From positions 1 to 18,845 of the forward strand of contig CALEPS010000194.1 in assembly GCA_937910305.1 (NCBI GenBank): a stretch of DNA of 18,845 nucleotides. The letters are read 5' to 3'. Positions 12,759 to 18,845 of the stretch are shown here, piece after piece (position 1 is the first letter of the stretch; every line of letters begins with the position of its first letter). Under the pieces are notes generated by a model. It was not told the origin of the DNA and searched no databases. It saw only the letters and a program-made list of their open reading frames with translations. The DNA comes from an uncultured Bacteroidales bacterium (lineage in GTDB: Bacteria; Bacteroidota; Bacteroidia; Bacteroidales; Paludibacteraceae). The position numbers and the translations under genes are program-made.

Positions 12759-13334
12759 ATGCATTTATTTATGTTTAACAAAAAACTGATTATTGCATCC
12801 ATGACGATGGTATGCATGTTCACAATGACATCTTGCTTTGGTCCGAAGAAGATGACACAAAGAATTGTCCCTAAGGCGATTAACACTATCAACTCTGTAG
12901 GTTTAGATGAGTTAAATCTCAAGCACGGAACAGATTACACAATAGTAAATACAGTAACCGCTGATGCCACTATTTTCTATTCCGAACAGAAGAAAGGAGA
13001 ACAGATTACAGTAAAAGAGGAAAACGGTGAATTTAAACTCGTTTATCGTTGGGACAATGAGGATTACAAATGGAAACTTGTTGATTACGAAGGTATAGCA
13101 CGCTTCGGCTTCCTCACAAACGATTATGGAAGCGTATCGTTGAGAGATCCGGCTCCAGAAGATGTCGTTCGTAAATTGGCTATTTACCGTGTTATCAATG
13201 CATCTAAAGTACGGGGCGCAGATGGTATAATAGAACCCGTAATTTCGACTAACATTGAACAACGTGGTAAGGAAATAGTACTCAAGACCACCGTTTCTGC
13301 CAAACTCATCAAACTGAAAACAGATGCAAAATAA
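12759..13334 (+). CDS. Putative lipoprotein, unknown function
   Basis: A 191-residue protein with a hydrophobic N-terminal signal ending in a lipobox-like FTMTSC (Cys at residue 27 from the first ATG), so it should be lipid-anchored. The mature part begins FGPKKMTQR and is a mix of strands and charged segments, such as FYSEQKKGEQITVKEENGEF and ending SAKLIKLKTDAK. Not recognised. Two starts are possible: ATG 12759 or ATG 12771 (MFNKKLIIAS), the second giving a more usual signal length. It is the first gene of a three-gene, AT-rich operon whose members are all exported. The region upstream holds the structured RNA and a hairpin rather than a recognisable promoter. Confidence 0.75.
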   Translation: MHLFMFNKKLIIASMTMVCMFTMTSCFGPKKMTQRIVPKAINTINSVGLDELNLKHGTDYTIVNTVTADATIFYSEQKKGEQITVKEENGEFKLVYRWDNEDYKWKLVDYEGIARFGFLTNDYGSVSLRDPAPEDVVRKLAIYRVINASKVRGADGIIEPVISTNIEQRGKEIVLKTTVSAKLIKLKTDAK

Positions 13335-13358
13335 GTTTAACTTCTAAATAATTTAATC

Positions 13359-14327
13359 ATGAAAACAAGAACAATTATCGCAGCTATGGCATGCATAGCG
13401 TTAGCAACTACTGCATGTTCTTCTACTAAAAAAGTAGCCGCTCCTGCTCAGCCGCAAGTACAAACAATCAATCTCGCGCTGGTAGAAAATCCGCAGGCAG
13501 ACAAGTACGCAAATCTTGAGTACGGTATCCGCCTCAATGTACAAGACGGACGCTCAGACAAACGCCTTATTCAGGTCTATGACGCTGCTGCAACGAGCAA
13601 ACCAACAGTAAACGTAAATCCTGGGATTGGCTCTTTCGTGCCGGAAAGTATGCGTCGTTACATGCGCACCATGGGCTTCAATATGGACGCAGACGTGGCT
13701 ACCGACTATCTGATGCAAATCACGATTAAGGAATTCCACACCGACTGGCTTTCCGGTATTGGATGGAACGGTACTGTAATTATGGATGTAAAAATCTTTG
13801 ATCACAACCGTGCTATCGTTTATCCGACTACAGAGGTGGCAGGTCGCGCAAGTGTTTATGGTAGTGCGCAATCTATTTCGTACGCTCAACAGGCAATCAA
13901 CAAAGCATATGCCGCTGCGCTTGCTGACATCGACTGGGATCGTGTAGCTTATTTCTTACACCGTGCGAAAGACCCGAAACAAGAGGCAAACAAAAAAATC
14001 ACAGGTGAAGGCAATACGGCTTTAGAGCATATCGCAGTACACTGGAATGTTAATTCTCGCCCACAAGGAGCAGATGTATCTTGGCGTGTAATCTCTCAAA
14101 CACCGGAAGTAAAGAACCAGAATTACAAATATCTGGAGACCACTCCGTACGAAGGCACAGAGACAATCAACATCAAAGGTTTGACGTATAACAATGCCGG
14201 AAATGTGCAAATCGAAATTAAATGTGAGAAGAAAGGATATTATTCTCAGACCAAGAAGTTGGATGTTCTTTCCATCATTGATGACAACGATGTAAGTTAC
14301 ATGTTCCGCTTAGTTCCTGAAGACTGA
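13359..14327 (+). CDS. Putative lipoprotein with a PEGA-like C-terminal domain
   Basis: A 322-residue protein. The signal MKTRTIIAAMACIALATTAC ends in a clear lipobox (LATTAC, Cys20) followed by SSTKK. Residues about 35-200 contain INLALVENPQADKY, RLNVQDGRSDKRLIQVYDAA and VIMDVKIFDHNRAIVYPTTE, loosely like YajG-type envelope lipoproteins (tentative). Residues about 235-318 resemble a PEGA-type surface domain: VNSRPQGADVSW, LETTPYEGTETINI, then CEKKGYYSQTKKLDV. It lies 24 bases after the first lipoprotein gene and overlaps the next start by one base (TGATG). It is probably a periplasm-facing or surface lipoprotein; function unknown. Confidence 0.78.
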   Translation: MKTRTIIAAMACIALATTACSSTKKVAAPAQPQVQTINLALVENPQADKYANLEYGIRLNVQDGRSDKRLIQVYDAAATSKPTVNVNPGIGSFVPESMRRYMRTMGFNMDADVATDYLMQITIKEFHTDWLSGIGWNGTVIMDVKIFDHNRAIVYPTTEVAGRASVYGSAQSISYAQQAINKAYAAALADIDWDRVAYFLHRAKDPKQEANKKITGEGNTALEHIAVHWNVNSRPQGADVSWRVISQTPEVKNQNYKYLETTPYEGTETINIKGLTYNNAGNVQIEIKCEKKGYYSQTKKLDVLSIIDDNDVSYMFRLVPED

Positions 14328-14845
14328 TGAAACGTATTCTGTGTGCCTTATGCGCAATAATACCAACGTTTGCTTTAGCAGACATCATCGCCACTTATAA
14401 CAATGGAAACATTGAAGATGTGACAGTGGTCTCTGTTGGAGCGGACGAGGTAGTTTACAAGAAAGGCAATACCCAAAAATCTATTGCTTCTTCCGAGGTA
14501 GAAGGTGTGCTCTATGATGATGGCAGATTTATATCTCCGCCAATGAAATCGGCTGCTACTGAATCATATGAAAGTACACCTGACGATTCTTGGGCTGTAG
14601 AGAATGCGCCTTCTGAAGATTCTCAGACAACATCTAACAGTCACGCAAAACGCGAAAAGAGAGAACGTAATGGAGGAAACTCAGAGGTTGGGCAGGCATT
14701 CAAGGAAGCAGGGACTGCCATCAAAGATGCATTTACTACTATGTTTGATGCCATGAAAGGAAAAAAAGACAAGAGTTCTTCTGATAATACGAATACAGAA
14801 ACGAACTCCAATCAAAGTACTCCGGCATCTGATGATGGATGGTAA
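14327..14845 (+). CDS. Secreted protein with N-terminal beta domain and low-complexity tail
   Basis: A 172-residue protein. The signal peptide MKRILCALCAIIPTFALA is cut before DII. Residues 19-70 (IIATYNNGNIEDVTVVSVGA, then VVYKKGN and SSEVEGVLYDDGRF) resemble a short beta domain common in Bacteroidota exported proteins, with pattern D-x-I-x-x-x-x-G-x-x-x-x-V-x-x-V-x-x-x-x-V-x-Y-K. The rest is Ser/Asn/Lys/Glu-rich and probably disordered, interrupted by a helix around AFKEAGTAIKDAFTTMFDAM that could contact a membrane or partner. Translation is coupled to the upstream lipoprotein (TGATG). It is the last gene of the operon and is followed by a good terminator. Confidence 0.75.
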   Translation: MKRILCALCAIIPTFALADIIATYNNGNIEDVTVVSVGADEVVYKKGNTQKSIASSEVEGVLYDDGRFISPPMKSAATESYESTPDDSWAVENAPSEDSQTTSNSHAKREKRERNGGNSEVGQAFKEAGTAIKDAFTTMFDAMKGKKDKSSSDNTNTETNSNQSTPASDDGW

Positions 14846-14869
14846 ATACCAACACCACTCTAATTAAAG

Positions 14870-14905
14870 CAAAGGGTAATCTTTACGGGTTACCTTTTGT
14901 TTTAA
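14870..14905 (+). terminator. Rho-independent terminator of the lipoprotein operon
   Basis: CAAAGGGTAA (14870-14879) pairs with TTACCTTTTG (14890-14899), with one G-T pair and a 10-base loop, and is followed by TTTTAAG. It lies 25 bases after the stop of the third gene. Confidence 0.75.
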
Positions 14906-14971
14906 GTTATAGTTATTTCTTCATTTACACAAGGTACTATCCCGCTATATATTCTTTATAGTTGCGCCGTC

Positions 14972-15110
14972 TGCCAGAGGGCATCTTCTTTCTTCTTGGT
15001 AGTTGCAGGCGTTTGGCAAACGCCGCTCTTTCTTTGTTCATTGCGTCCGTAATAATCGTGCCTTCGGCTAAGAATTGAATTCGGACATCGGCTTTGCCGA
15101 CCTTTTCTTT
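14972..15110. other. Series of small hairpins separated by pyrimidine tracts
   Basis: Within the 378-base gap before the cardiolipin-synthase-like gene are TGCC/GGCA (14972-14983), a perfect GGCGTTTG-G-CAAACGCC (15008-15024), GCC-TTC-GGC (15060-15068) and TCGGC-TTT-GCCGA (15088-15100). Several are followed by runs of C and T such as CTTCTTTCTTC and CCTTTTCTTTC. The last has terminator form on the plus strand. No convincing gene is seen here on either strand. Confidence 0.5.
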
Positions 15111-15151
15111 CTTCCCTTCTTCCCTTAATAATCATCACTTCTACATCCCCG

Positions 15152-15218
15152 GTCAACACATAGGGAAATATAGAAAACTGACAAAAAGGCTATTTGGCAC
15201 ATTACTTGTGCATAAAAT
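15152..15218 (+). promoter_or_regulatory. Regulatory repeat, copy C (upstream of the cardiolipin-synthase-like gene)
   Basis: It matches copies A and B in ATAGGGAAATAT, GAAAACTGACAAA, the spacing to TATTTGGCACATTA and a final CTTG, with more substitutions than A and B have between them. Half-site-like hexamers are at 15168 (ATATAG) and 15192 (ATTTGG), 24 bases apart. It lies only about 6-16 bases before the ATG at 15224, so a transcript starting just after it would have a very short leader. Confidence 0.65.
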
Positions 15219-15223
15219 AGCAA

Positions 15224-16558
15224 ATGAATACGTGGGGTATCATATTACTGACGCTGTTTGGCGTGGCGGTGCTCTTGTGGCTGGTGTTCGGTATCAACTG
15301 GCGCAGCAGCCGCAACTATGAACGCAAGCACCGCCGGCTTCACGCGAGGATGCAGGCAGAGGACACCGGAGCGCTGCAACGGCTGCTGTTCTCCAATAGT
15401 CTCACGATGCGCATAGAGCAGCGTTTTCGTCCGTTGGCCATGCTGCTTGCCAAGGATGGGAGACCGAGTGTTGCCGCTTCCGAGGTGGAGATCATCACTT
15501 CCGGCAGGCGTAAACATGACCTGCTCATAGGCGACATCCTGAACGCCAAAGAGTCCATCCACATGGAATACTACCATTTCGGCATCGACAAGAGCAGCAG
15601 GCGGATCAGGCGGCTTCTGATGGTGAAAGCGCGGCAGGGCGTCAAAGTGCGGTTCATCAACGAGAACATCGCCAACTGGCCTATTCCGAACCTCTATTTC
15701 CGCTCCATGCGCAAGGCTGGTGTGGAGGTGGTCAATTTCTCCGATTCGCGGTTCTCGCTGCTGCGTTTTCTGATGACGCTCAGCTACCGTGACCACCGGA
15801 AGATAGTGGTCATCGACAACAGAATTGGTTACACCGGCGGGATGAACATCAACGACCATTATTTTTATCAGTGGCGCGACACGCACCTGCGTCTCACGGG
15901 CGAGGCGGTCGCTTCGCTGCAATATGCGTTTTTGGACACATGGCTCGCCGCAGGAGGGCAACTTAATTCTGCTGTAAACTCTTTCTTCTTCCATTTGGAT
16001 AAGCCCTCCTGCGGTCAGTCTTTGGGCACGCTAACGCAGGTCACGCCGGATGACCCGACCTCGCCCGAGCCGGTGCTGCTGACAGCCTATGAATGGATTC
16101 TGAACCATGCGCAGAAATACGTCTGGTTCCAAAGTCCGTATATTGCACCGCCGCCGTCGCTCATCAGTGCCATGCGCAATGCGGCGCAACGCGGTGTGGA
16201 TGTGCGGGTTATGGTGCCAGAACATTGCGACACGGCTATCATGCGACCGATTAACAAGAGTTATTACGCCGAACTGGCTCAAGCCGGTGTGCAACTCTAT
16301 ATCCGCTCCGGCGAGTTCAACCATTCCAAGACCCTCGTCTGCGACGATTACCTCTCGTGCGTAGGTTCTACGAACCTTGACTACCGCAGTTTCAGCATTG
16401 ATTACGAGATTAACACATTCTTCTATAACCGCGAGGTGGCACTTCGTCAGAAAAAACTCTTTGAAAACGACCTGCCCATCTGCCGTTTGGTCATAGCAGC
16501 AGAAGCGCATCCCACGCCGTGGCAACGCCTCATGCGCCACTTGGCACCGATAGTGTGA
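15224..16558 (+). CDS. cls: Cardiolipin synthase / phospholipase D family protein
   Basis: A 444-residue inner-membrane protein of cardiolipin-synthase type. There is one N-terminal hydrophobic helix (residues 5-23) where many Cls proteins have two. Two phospholipase D HKD motifs are complete: YRDHRKIVVIDNRIGYTGGM (His191, Lys193, Asp198) and FNHSKTLVCDDYL (His367, Lys369, Asp374), each followed by the expected GGMNI or GSTNLDYRS. Such enzymes join two phosphatidylglycerol molecules, or phosphatidylglycerol and another phospholipid, into cardiolipin. It starts at ATG 15224, directly after regulatory repeat C, so it may be co-regulated with the exporter. A decayed copy of its first 24 codons is at 11066. 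The ORF is intact, and the 4-unit 11-bp repeat begins at its stop. Confidence 0.88.
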   Translation: MNTWGIILLTLFGVAVLLWLVFGINWRSSRNYERKHRRLHARMQAEDTGALQRLLFSNSLTMRIEQRFRPLAMLLAKDGRPSVAASEVEIITSGRRKHDLLIGDILNAKESIHMEYYHFGIDKSSRRIRRLLMVKARQGVKVRFINENIANWPIPNLYFRSMRKAGVEVVNFSDSRFSLLRFLMTLSYRDHRKIVVIDNRIGYTGGMNINDHYFYQWRDTHLRLTGEAVASLQYAFLDTWLAAGGQLNSAVNSFFFHLDKPSCGQSLGTLTQVTPDDPTSPEPVLLTAYEWILNHAQKYVWFQSPYIAPPPSLISAMRNAAQRGVDVRVMVPEHCDTAIMRPINKSYYAELAQAGVQLYIRSGEFNHSKTLVCDDYLSCVGSTNLDYRSFSIDYEINTFFYNREVALRQKKLFENDLPICRLVIAAEAHPTPWQRLMRHLAPIV

Positions 16559-16602
16559 GACCGAGCGATGACCGAGAGATGACCGAGAGATGACCGAGAG
16601 AC
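16559..16602. repeat. Four-unit 11-bp tandem repeat after the cardiolipin-synthase-like gene
   Basis: GACCGAGCGAT, GACCGAGAGAT, GACCGAGAGAT and GACCGAGAGAC follow each other, beginning at the base after the stop codon. The motif is unrelated to the other 11-mer array but has the same period. It lies about 40 bases upstream of promoter module 3. Confidence 0.85.
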
Positions 16603-16640
16603 AAAAATGCCCCTGCCGAAACGATTTTCACCCCAAAACC

Positions 16641-16671
16641 TTGCATATGTCAAAAAAAAGCAGTAACTTTG
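16641..16671 (+). promoter_or_regulatory. Repeated promoter module, copy 3
   Basis: TTGC (16641-16644), 19 bases and TAACTTTG (16664-16671). The TTGCATATGTCAAAAAAAA section matches modules 1 and 2, and CGATTTTCACCCC upstream is a weaker match. It would drive the STAS-like gene at 16770 and perhaps the nuclease after it. Confidence 0.75.
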
Positions 16672-16769
16672 CAGCCAAAAGTTGCAAAGGCATGCGAAAC
16701 GACACAGACATATTTTCTTTAGAAAGCACCTTGTCGGCATTTTTTGATTGTTGATTACATGAGTTGAGT

Positions 16770-17105
16770 ATGAAACAGATTATTAATATACAAGAGCAAT
16801 ATGGTGCGGAGTTACACACGCGTCAGATGATGGAGCGTTTGGCTGCTTCGTTAGTGCCGACCAACGAATATCTGTTAGATATGGCAGGCGTGGAGCAAAT
16901 CTCCCGTTCGGCTGCGGATGAATTATACAACCTCACCCACAGCGAGATACATGTGGACTTGATCAATCTGGAGCCGTTTGTAGAGAAAATGCTCTCTGCG
17001 GTTACCAAAGGTCGTTTCCTTCCGCGCCAACATACAGCAGGCGACATGCCAATTATCCATTGTGCCACCATCGGCAGCGTCCAACGCCAACTGATGACAA
17101 AATAA
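16770..17105 (+). CDS. Small STAS-like (DUF4325-type) protein
   Basis: A 111-residue cytoplasmic protein. NEYLLDMAGVEQISRSAADE (residues 32-51) followed by LYNL matches the core of STAS-like DUF4325 domains: a hydrophobic strand, D-x-x-G-V-x-x-I-S, then S-x-A-D-E-L. Such domains resemble anti-sigma-factor antagonists and often accompany ATPase or kinase partners; none is seen here. I chose ATG 16770; a TTG two codons earlier is possible but less likely. It has its own promoter (module 3) with about a 90-base leader, which holds a possible 20-residue frame at 16692-16754. The YhcG-type nuclease starts 83 bases downstream, past a hairpin-bearing repeat. A regulatory or toxin-antitoxin-like role is speculation. 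Confidence 0.65.
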   Translation: MKQIINIQEQYGAELHTRQMMERLAASLVPTNEYLLDMAGVEQISRSAADELYNLTHSEIHVDLINLEPFVEKMLSAVTKGRFLPRQHTAGDMPIIHCATIGSVQRQLMTK

Positions 17106-17109
17106 GGAA

Positions 17110-17181
17110 TCGTCCCTCTCCGAACGGTGCTTCCGAGCACTTCGGAAAAGGAGAAAAACAAATATAGGGAAACAAACTAAA
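17110..17181 (+). repeat. Direct repeat with internal hairpin before the nuclease gene
   Basis: It begins TCGTCCCTCTCC and ends ACAAATATAGGGAAACAAAC then TAAA, and its ends match those of the unit at 18232-18313. Inside, CCGAA (17120-17124) pairs with TTCGG (17141-17145) around TGCT/AGCA (17128-17131 with 17136-17139), and outer bases TCTC and GAGA can pair. It ends 7 bases before the nuclease start. Confidence 0.6.
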
Positions 17182-17188
17182 ATCCGCG

Positions 17189-18226
17189 ATGTCCAATAAC
17201 GACAAAATAGAACTGCTTCATTCATTAGCGCAAACTGATTCAGGCTATGCACAACTTGTGTCACAAATATCTGATTTGTGGAACGATGCACGCACGCAGG
17301 CAATCTCTGCGGTCAACACCTCGCTTCTGGCTGCAAGCTGGCATACCGGTGAATACATCGTGGAGTTTGAGCAGAAAGGCAAGTTGAAAGCGGAATACGG
17401 CAAGCAACTGCTGACCAACTTGTCTAAAGACCTCACCGTGCGCCTCGGGAAAGGCTATTCAAGGTCTAATCTCTTCAATATGAGATTGTTCTACACGCAT
17501 TTCCCAAAAATCCAGACGGTGTCTGGAAAATTGAGCTGGAGTCATTATTTGGAATTGCTGAAATGCGATGATGAGTTGGAGATGCAGTTCTACATGACTC
17601 AAGCGGTGCAGGAGAATTGGTCTGTGCGCGGTTTGAAACGCCAAATCAACAGCGGTTTGTTCCAGCGTCTTGCATTGAGTACGGACAAAGAGGGTGTACT
17701 TGCCTTGGCGCAGCAAGGATACCAAGTAGCCAAGCCATCCGACCTTATTCACGATCCGTTTGTTCTGGAATTTACAGGGCTACCTGTGCAGAAACGGTAC
17801 AAAGAGAGCGAGTTGGAGACTGCCTTGAAAAAGCACATGGAGACCTTCCTATTGGAACTCGGACGAGGATTTGCATTCATCGGAAGGCAATATGTCATTC
17901 CTATCGGAAGCCGCCAGTTCAAAGTGGATTTGGTGTTTTACCATACAATACTGAAATGCTATGTACTCATCGACCTCAAGCGTGCTGAGATCAAACACCA
18001 GGACATCGGGCAGATGAATATGTACCTTAATTATTTCAAAACAGAAATCTGTCAGCCGGATGATAACCCGCCTATCGGTATAGTACTCGGAGCAAAGAAA
18101 GATGAATTGCTTATGGAATATGCCTTAGCGGGTATTGACAACAATCTTTTTGCTGCGCGTTACCAGTTGTATTTGCCGAACAAGGCTGAACTGCAAGAGC
18201 AACTGAACCAACTAATGGCAAAATAA
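17189..18226 (+). CDS. YhcG/DUF1016-family PDDEXK nuclease-like protein
   Basis: A 345-residue cytoplasmic protein of typical family length. Residues about 20-170 are the helical DUF1016 N-terminal domain (ISAVNTSLLAASWHTGEYIV, GKGYSRSNLFNMRLFYTHFP, WSHYLELLK). Residues about 185-335 are the PDDEXK-like domain, with the probable active-site set FKVDLVFYH (Asp247), YVLIDLKRAEI (Asp262-x-Lys264) and QDIGQMNMYLNYF (Gln275). The family is linked to mobile DNA and has been proposed to act in DNA cleavage or as an accessory to defence systems; a firm function is not known to me. It is flanked on both sides by related direct repeats (17110-17181 and 18232-18313), as if carried as a cassette, and preceded by the STAS-like gene. 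Confidence 0.88.
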   Translation: MSNNDKIELLHSLAQTDSGYAQLVSQISDLWNDARTQAISAVNTSLLAASWHTGEYIVEFEQKGKLKAEYGKQLLTNLSKDLTVRLGKGYSRSNLFNMRLFYTHFPKIQTVSGKLSWSHYLELLKCDDELEMQFYMTQAVQENWSVRGLKRQINSGLFQRLALSTDKEGVLALAQQGYQVAKPSDLIHDPFVLEFTGLPVQKRYKESELETALKKHMETFLLELGRGFAFIGRQYVIPIGSRQFKVDLVFYHTILKCYVLIDLKRAEIKHQDIGQMNMYLNYFKTEICQPDDNPPIGIVLGAKKDELLMEYALAGIDNNLFAARYQLYLPNKAELQEQLNQLMAK

Positions 18227-18231
18227 ATATC

Positions 18232-18313
18232 TCGTCCCTCTCCAAGACGTTAAACCGGAGAAAGCATCGGTCATATTTGACCGATTAAAAACAAATATAG
18301 AAAGCAAACTAAA
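18232..18313 (+). repeat. Direct repeat with internal hairpin after the nuclease gene
   Basis: It begins TCGTCCCTCTCC and ends ACAAATATAGAAAGCAAACT then AAA, matching the unit before the gene at both ends. The middle differs: ATCGGTCA (18266-18273) pairs perfectly with TGACCGAT (18278-18285). The similar frame with a different hairpin suggests a structured 3' or 5' element rather than plain copying. Confidence 0.6.
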
Positions 18314-18375
18314 TAACACCCCCCTAAAATCTGCCTATGGCATAAAACAACAGACAAACAACATACTTAAATAAT

Positions 18376-18555
18376 AGCGTTATAAGCCTAACTTGGTTTC
18401 CTTGAAACCTGAACAACTTCAAGAAATCATAAATTACTCAAGCAAGGTTTATGCACGCTCACGTGACAGCGTGAGTTTTCTGTGCATAAATTTGAGTAAT
18501 TAGGGTAAGTTCAGGACCTCAAGGAACCAAATTTAAGCGAACGAAAGCGCACGCT
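18376..18555 (+). ncRNA. Structured RNA element, copy 2 (unknown family)
   Basis: Nested helices in the same order as at 12494-12674: AGCGT/ACGCT (18376-18380 with 18551-18555); TTGGTTtCCTTGA/TCAAGGAACCAA (18393-18405 with 18519-18530, one bulged T); CCTGAAC/GTTCAGG (18408-18414 with 18509-18515); AATTACTCAA/TTGAGTAATT (18432-18441 with 18492-18501); TTTATGCAC/GTGCATAAA (18448-18456 with 18482-18490); and tip CTCACG/CGTGAG (18458-18463 with 18470-18475) with a 6-base loop. Unpaired parts resemble copy 1: ACTT plus CAAGAA after the third helix, AGGGTAA before its partner, and a 3' tail with AAGC, AAC, AGC and CACGCT. It ends 38 bases before the exported protein at 18594. Confidence 0.7.
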
Positions 18556-18593
18556 TTTGATTTCAAATAATAACAACTAAATATCTAAAATTT

Positions 18594-18845
18594 ATGAAAA
18601 AATCATTTACTTTGTTACTTGCATTAGTTGCAAGCCTGACAGGTCTTATGGCTGATGACATTCAATTTACAAATCTTCCTTACATTCATTACGGAGATTC
18701 AGTGCGTGTTCAGGCGACTACCTCATTGCCGGATATGCCTATGCCTACGAATTATGAGTATGGCTTTGAGTATGAATACAAAAATTCTGACGGCAATAGT
18801 GGTGGCGGAGGTGTTGAACCCTGCGCAATAGTGAACGGTCACATG
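18594..18845 (+). CDS. Exported protein, N-terminal part (runs off the window)
   Basis: The frame is open from ATG 18594 to the last base, giving 84 residues. MKKSFTLLLALVASLTGLMA is a typical signal peptide, probably cut before DDIQF. The mature part starts DDIQFTNLPYIHYGDSVRVQ and continues with Tyr/Glu-rich EYGFEYEYKNSDGNSGGGG and a Cys at residue 76. Too little is visible to name a family; a surface or secreted protein is likely. It follows the second structured RNA by 38 bases, mirroring the first RNA and its lipoprotein operon. Confidence 0.65.
   Translation, partial: MKKSFTLLLALVASLTGLMADDIQFTNLPYIHYGDSVRVQATTSLPDMPMPTNYEYGFEYEYKNSDGNSGGGGVEPCAIVNGHM

Noticed and set aside
15245..15994. 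A 249-codon open frame antisense to the cardiolipin-synthase-like gene.
   Set aside because: It is a codon-bias shadow: the sense frame has both HKD motifs and the antisense product shows no family features.
16692..16754. A 20-residue frame (MRNDTDIFSLESTLSAFFDC) between promoter module 3 and the STAS-like gene, as a leader peptide.
   Set aside because: Nothing beyond an ATG and a stop supports it; no attenuator-like structure follows.
17163..17181. ATATAGGGAAACAAACTAAA as a fourth copy of the regulatory repeat.
   Set aside because: Only ATAGGGAAA is shared; the GAAAACTGACAAA and GGCACAT parts are absent, and the sequence matches the nuclease-flanking repeat instead.
18376..18555. 6S RNA, given the length near 180 bases and long hairpin shape.
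   Set aside because: Two very different copies, each upstream of an exported-protein gene, and no clear large central bubble.
1..18845. CRISPR arrays, tRNA or rRNA genes, transposases and integrases.
   Set aside because: None was seen by eye; the tandem arrays have no spacers, and no mobile-element protein motif appears in any frame.

Overview
The window looks like a chromosomal stretch of a Bacteroidales-type bacterium (phylum Bacteroidota). The main evidence is four promoters of the Bacteroidota form (TTGC, exactly 19 bases, then TAnnTTTG) and the near absence of Shine-Dalgarno sequences. It also has lipoproteins of the Bacteroidota kind and a TolC/HlyD/ABC-2/ABC-2 export operon beside an AraC-family regulator. 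Several genes (sirtuin end, YjdF-like protein, GT4 glycosyltransferase, barrel protein) also resemble families common in gut Firmicutes, so some exchange is plausible. No tRNA, rRNA, CRISPR array, transposase or integrase was seen.

Left part (1-11.1 kb). A sirtuin C-terminus runs in from the edge and is followed by a truncated remnant of a pyridoxamine-phosphate-oxidase-like gene. On the minus strand lies a three-gene operon: AraC regulator, GT4 glycosyltransferase, YjdF-like membrane protein. Divergent from it is the export operon: TolC-type outer-membrane channel, HlyD-type adaptor and two ABC-2 permeases, with no ATPase. Then come two related small membrane proteins, a protein of unknown function and a (beta/alpha)8-barrel-like protein. 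A degenerate repeat of about 65 bp lies upstream of the export operon, the membrane-protein pair and a cardiolipin-synthase-like gene at 15.2 kb. The simplest reading is one envelope/export regulon controlled by the adjacent AraC protein.

Middle part (11.1-15.2 kb). This block looks inserted or rearranged. It begins inside the decayed 5' end of a second cardiolipin-synthase-like gene, and the intact copy begins just after the block ends. The block holds two repeated-promoter units (one 176-residue protein, one 79-residue basic protein), a pair of 20-bp palindromes, an 11-bp minisatellite, a structured RNA and an AT-rich operon of two lipoproteins plus a secreted protein.

Right part (15.2-18.8 kb). 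A cardiolipin-synthase-like phospholipase D protein is followed by a second 11-bp tandem array, a third copy of the repeated promoter, a small STAS-like protein and a YhcG/DUF1016-type nuclease flanked by related 3' repeats. A second structured RNA then precedes a secreted protein that runs off the edge.

The most striking signal is the pair of about 180-nt elements at 12494-12674 and 18376-18555. They share five nested helices in the same order and similar sizes, but the paired bases differ almost completely between copies. Each lies just upstream of a gene for an exported protein. I do not recognise the family.
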